From positions 62,001 to 126,000 of the forward strand of contig CALIVT010000001.1 of NCBI GenBank assembly GCA_938048185.1: a stretch of 64,000 bases of DNA. The letters run 5' to 3'. Below the pieces are notes generated by a model. The model made no database searches and had not been told where the DNA came from. It was given only the letters and a program-made list of their open reading frames with translations. A program made the position numbers and the translations under genes. This DNA is from an uncultured Arenicella sp. GTDB lineage: Bacteria; Pseudomonadota; Gammaproteobacteria; Arenicellales; Arenicellaceae. This document shows, in pieces, positions 62,381-64,000 of the stretch (its first letter is position 1; each line of letters begins with the position of its first letter).

Positions 62381-63160
62381 ATGACGACCAACCTATTTGA
62401 TTTAACTGGCAAAGTTGCCCTGGTGACCGGTGCTAGCCGCGGGATTGGCGAAGCCATAGCGAAACTATTAGCCGAACAGGGCGCGCATACTATCGTTTCT
62501 AGCCGACGTGCAGAGTCTTGTGATCAAGTCGTCGCCGATATTATTGCGAGTGGTGGCTCGGCGGAAACAATGGCGTGCCATATAGGCGAAATGGATAATG
62601 TCACCGCAACCTTTGAGGCCATCAAAGCAAAGCATGGCAAACTTGATATATTAGTGAATAACGCCGCAGCCAACCCGTATTTTGGGCATATTCTCGATAC
62701 CGATTTAGGCGCGTTTAATAAAACCGTGGACGTTAATATTCGTGGTTACTTTTTTATGTCGATTGAAGCTGGCAAGTTAATGCGCGAATCATTTGCAAAT
62801 GGTCAAGGCGGAGGTGTGATTATCAATACGGCGTCGGTTAATGGCCTAACGCCTGGTATGAAGCAAGGCATTTATTCAATCACCAAGGCGGCCGTTATTA
62901 ATATGACCAAGTCGTTCGCGAAAGAGTGCGCACCATTCGGTATTCGGGTTAACGCATTACTGCCCGGTTTGACCAAAACTAAGTTTGCGGGTGCGTTGTT
63001 TGAAAATGAAGACATGCATAAGATGGCGATGTCGACCATTCCGATGCGGCGCCATGCCGAGCCTGAAGAAATGGCCGGTACAGTTTTATACTTAGCGTCT
63101 GATGCCAGTAGTTATACTACCGGCGAATGTATCGTTGTCGACGGCGGTTTTACAGTTTAA
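62381..63160 (+). CDS. short-chain dehydrogenase/reductase
   Basis: A 259-residue NAD(P)-dependent oxidoreductase. The nucleotide motif TGASRGIG spans residues 16-23, the structural NNAA is at 93-96, and the catalytic Ser152, Tyr165 and Lys169 are in NTASVNG and GIYSITKAA. The exact substrate is unknown. The stop codon shares one base with the start of the next gene, so the two are coupled. Confidence 0.93.
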   Translation: MTTNLFDLTGKVALVTGASRGIGEAIAKLLAEQGAHTIVSSRRAESCDQVVADIIASGGSAETMACHIGEMDNVTATFEAIKAKHGKLDILVNNAAANPYFGHILDTDLGAFNKTVDVNIRGYFFMSIEAGKLMRESFANGQGGGVIINTASVNGLTPGMKQGIYSITKAAVINMTKSFAKECAPFGIRVNALLPGLTKTKFAGALFENEDMHKMAMSTIPMRRHAEPEEMAGTVLYLASDASSYTTGECIVVDGGFTV

Positions 63161-64000
63161 TGCGACCTTTCTTTAATATTCTTGGTTTGAGTATTGTTTT
63201 TGCGCTTCTGTATTTCTTTGCGTGGCCGGTCGCAATAAAACCCGTTGCCTGGGATGCGCCCGTAAACCTAGGCTACGTTGGGAAATACGCAATAAACCAA
63301 AAATTGGATTCGTTCGAAAAGCTCACTATGGGTGATTTGAGCGGTCCAGAGGCAGCGGTGCACGCGCCTAATGGAGACCTAGTTGCAAGCACTCATGAAG
63401 GCTGGTTGGTTCGTTGGCCGGCGGGTGAAACTGAGGCCACTCGATGGATTGATGTTGGCGGTAGACCGTTAGGAATTGACTACGATGCCCAGGGCAACCT
63501 CTGGATTGCAAACGCCTATACCGGCTTAATGAAGCTATCGAAAACGGGTGAGCTGACCGTAGAGGTGAGTGAGGTAGATGGCGTGCCGGTGCAATATGCT
63601 GACGACGTGGTTGTCGCGGTGAATGGCAAGGTTTATTTTAGCGATGCATCGACCCGTTTCTCGGCGAAAGATCACCAAAGCACCTTGTCTGCTAGCTTGT
63701 TGGATATTATCGAACACAGTGATAATGCGCGAGTGATTGAATTTGATCCCAGCACCGGTGTTTCAAAGGTTGTGAAATCTAACTTAACCTTTGCCAACGG
63801 CATTGCCGCTGACCCCGCTGGCGGTTTTCTTCTGATCGTTGAAACCGGAGAATACCGTGTTTGGAAGTTATGGCTTAACGGGCCGAAAGCGATGCAGAGC
63901 GAAGTGATTTTAGACAACGTACCAGGCTTTCCTGACAACATCCACGTAGGCAAAGAGGGGCGATTTTGGATAGGGCTTACCACGCCCCGCTCGGAGATTA
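63160..64000 (+). CDS. SMP-30/strictosidine synthase-like propeller enzyme (partial)
   Basis: An open frame of 280 codons starts at ATG 63160 and runs off the window. An N-terminal membrane anchor (FNILGLSIVFALLYFFAWP) is followed by a six-bladed propeller: GPEAAVHAPNGDLVASTHEG, GRPLGIDYDAQGNLWIANAY, DVVVAVNGKVYFSDAST, and ANGIAADPAGGFLLIVETGEYRV. This matches the APMAP/strictosidine-synthase-like or gluconolactonase type that hydrolyses lactones or esters. The C-terminal part is missing only because of the window edge. Confidence 0.85.
   Translation, partial: MRPFFNILGLSIVFALLYFFAWPVAIKPVAWDAPVNLGYVGKYAINQKLDSFEKLTMGDLSGPEAAVHAPNGDLVASTHEGWLVRWPAGETEATRWIDVGGRPLGIDYDAQGNLWIANAYTGLMKLSKTGELTVEVSEVDGVPVQYADDVVVAVNGKVYFSDASTRFSAKDHQSTLSASLLDIIEHSDNARVIEFDPSTGVSKVVKSNLTFANGIAADPAGGFLLIVETGEYRVWKLWLNGPKAMQSEVILDNVPGFPDNIHVGKEGRFWIGLTTPRSEI

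Overview
This window looks like chromosomal DNA from a Gram-negative, probably marine gammaproteobacterium. The signs are lipoprotein and Tat signals, a DcaP-type porin, a tmRNA whose tag reads ANDDNYALAA, a SLC5-fused acetate-sensing kinase of the Vibrio CrbS type, and a probable acrylate/propionate route typical of DMSP-rich habitats. No species can be named from the sequence alone. The lineage is inferred from protein families, not from a marker gene.

Layout. 0-6 kb: the tail of a basic protein, a small membrane protein, a pair of exported amidohydrolases (the second has lost its metal ligands) and an exported catalase-peroxidase. 6-10 kb: a repeat-bearing regulator-like gene, then a four-gene leftward phospholipid operon (small membrane protein, CDP-alcohol phosphotransferase, CdsA, PlsC). 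10-20.7 kb: an alpha/beta hydrolase, a two-subunit molybdenum hydroxylase, a sulfotransferase-like protein, a beta-propeller protein, and a response regulator-sensor kinase pair. 20.8-29.4 kb: a rightward run of exported proteins (propeller, Cys-rich, two DUF1566, mini-protein, lipoprotein, SGNH esterase, SUMF1-like).

29.5-44 kb is the accessory part. It holds toxin-antitoxin (AbiE-like) modules separated by copies of a conserved spacer of about 140 bp. It also has a 10.3 kb block of surface proteins (PKD metalloprotease, two CSLREA/choice-of-anchor-Q beta-helix proteins, lipoproteins, an AraC regulator). This block is flanked by complementary halves of the same spacer, and on the right by a fragment of an AbiEii gene. 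The accessory part ends near ssrA (tmRNA).

44.6-61 kb is a coherent short-chain acid module: a DnaQ-like exonuclease and a DUF294/CBS protein, a DcaP porin, a CrbS-like kinase, a propionyl/acrylyl-CoA ligase, an AcuI-like acrylyl-CoA reductase, a CrbR-like regulator, DUF4212 with an ActP-like symporter, and Acs. Uptake, activation, reduction and sensing of acetate, propionate and acrylate are thus together. The window ends with YjdM/PhnA, DUF1993, an SDR and a truncated SMP-30-like gene.

The most unusual signal is a short hairpin-like sequence of about 16 residues at the extreme C-terminus of unrelated exported proteins (type FFVIPLKNNKAVVVPL or CLPIKAKNNQFAVVCL). It recurs at six places, including a near-exact 96-bp duplication that forms a 57-residue mini-protein, and a decayed copy beside acs. 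It may be an undescribed C-terminal sorting or assembly tag.
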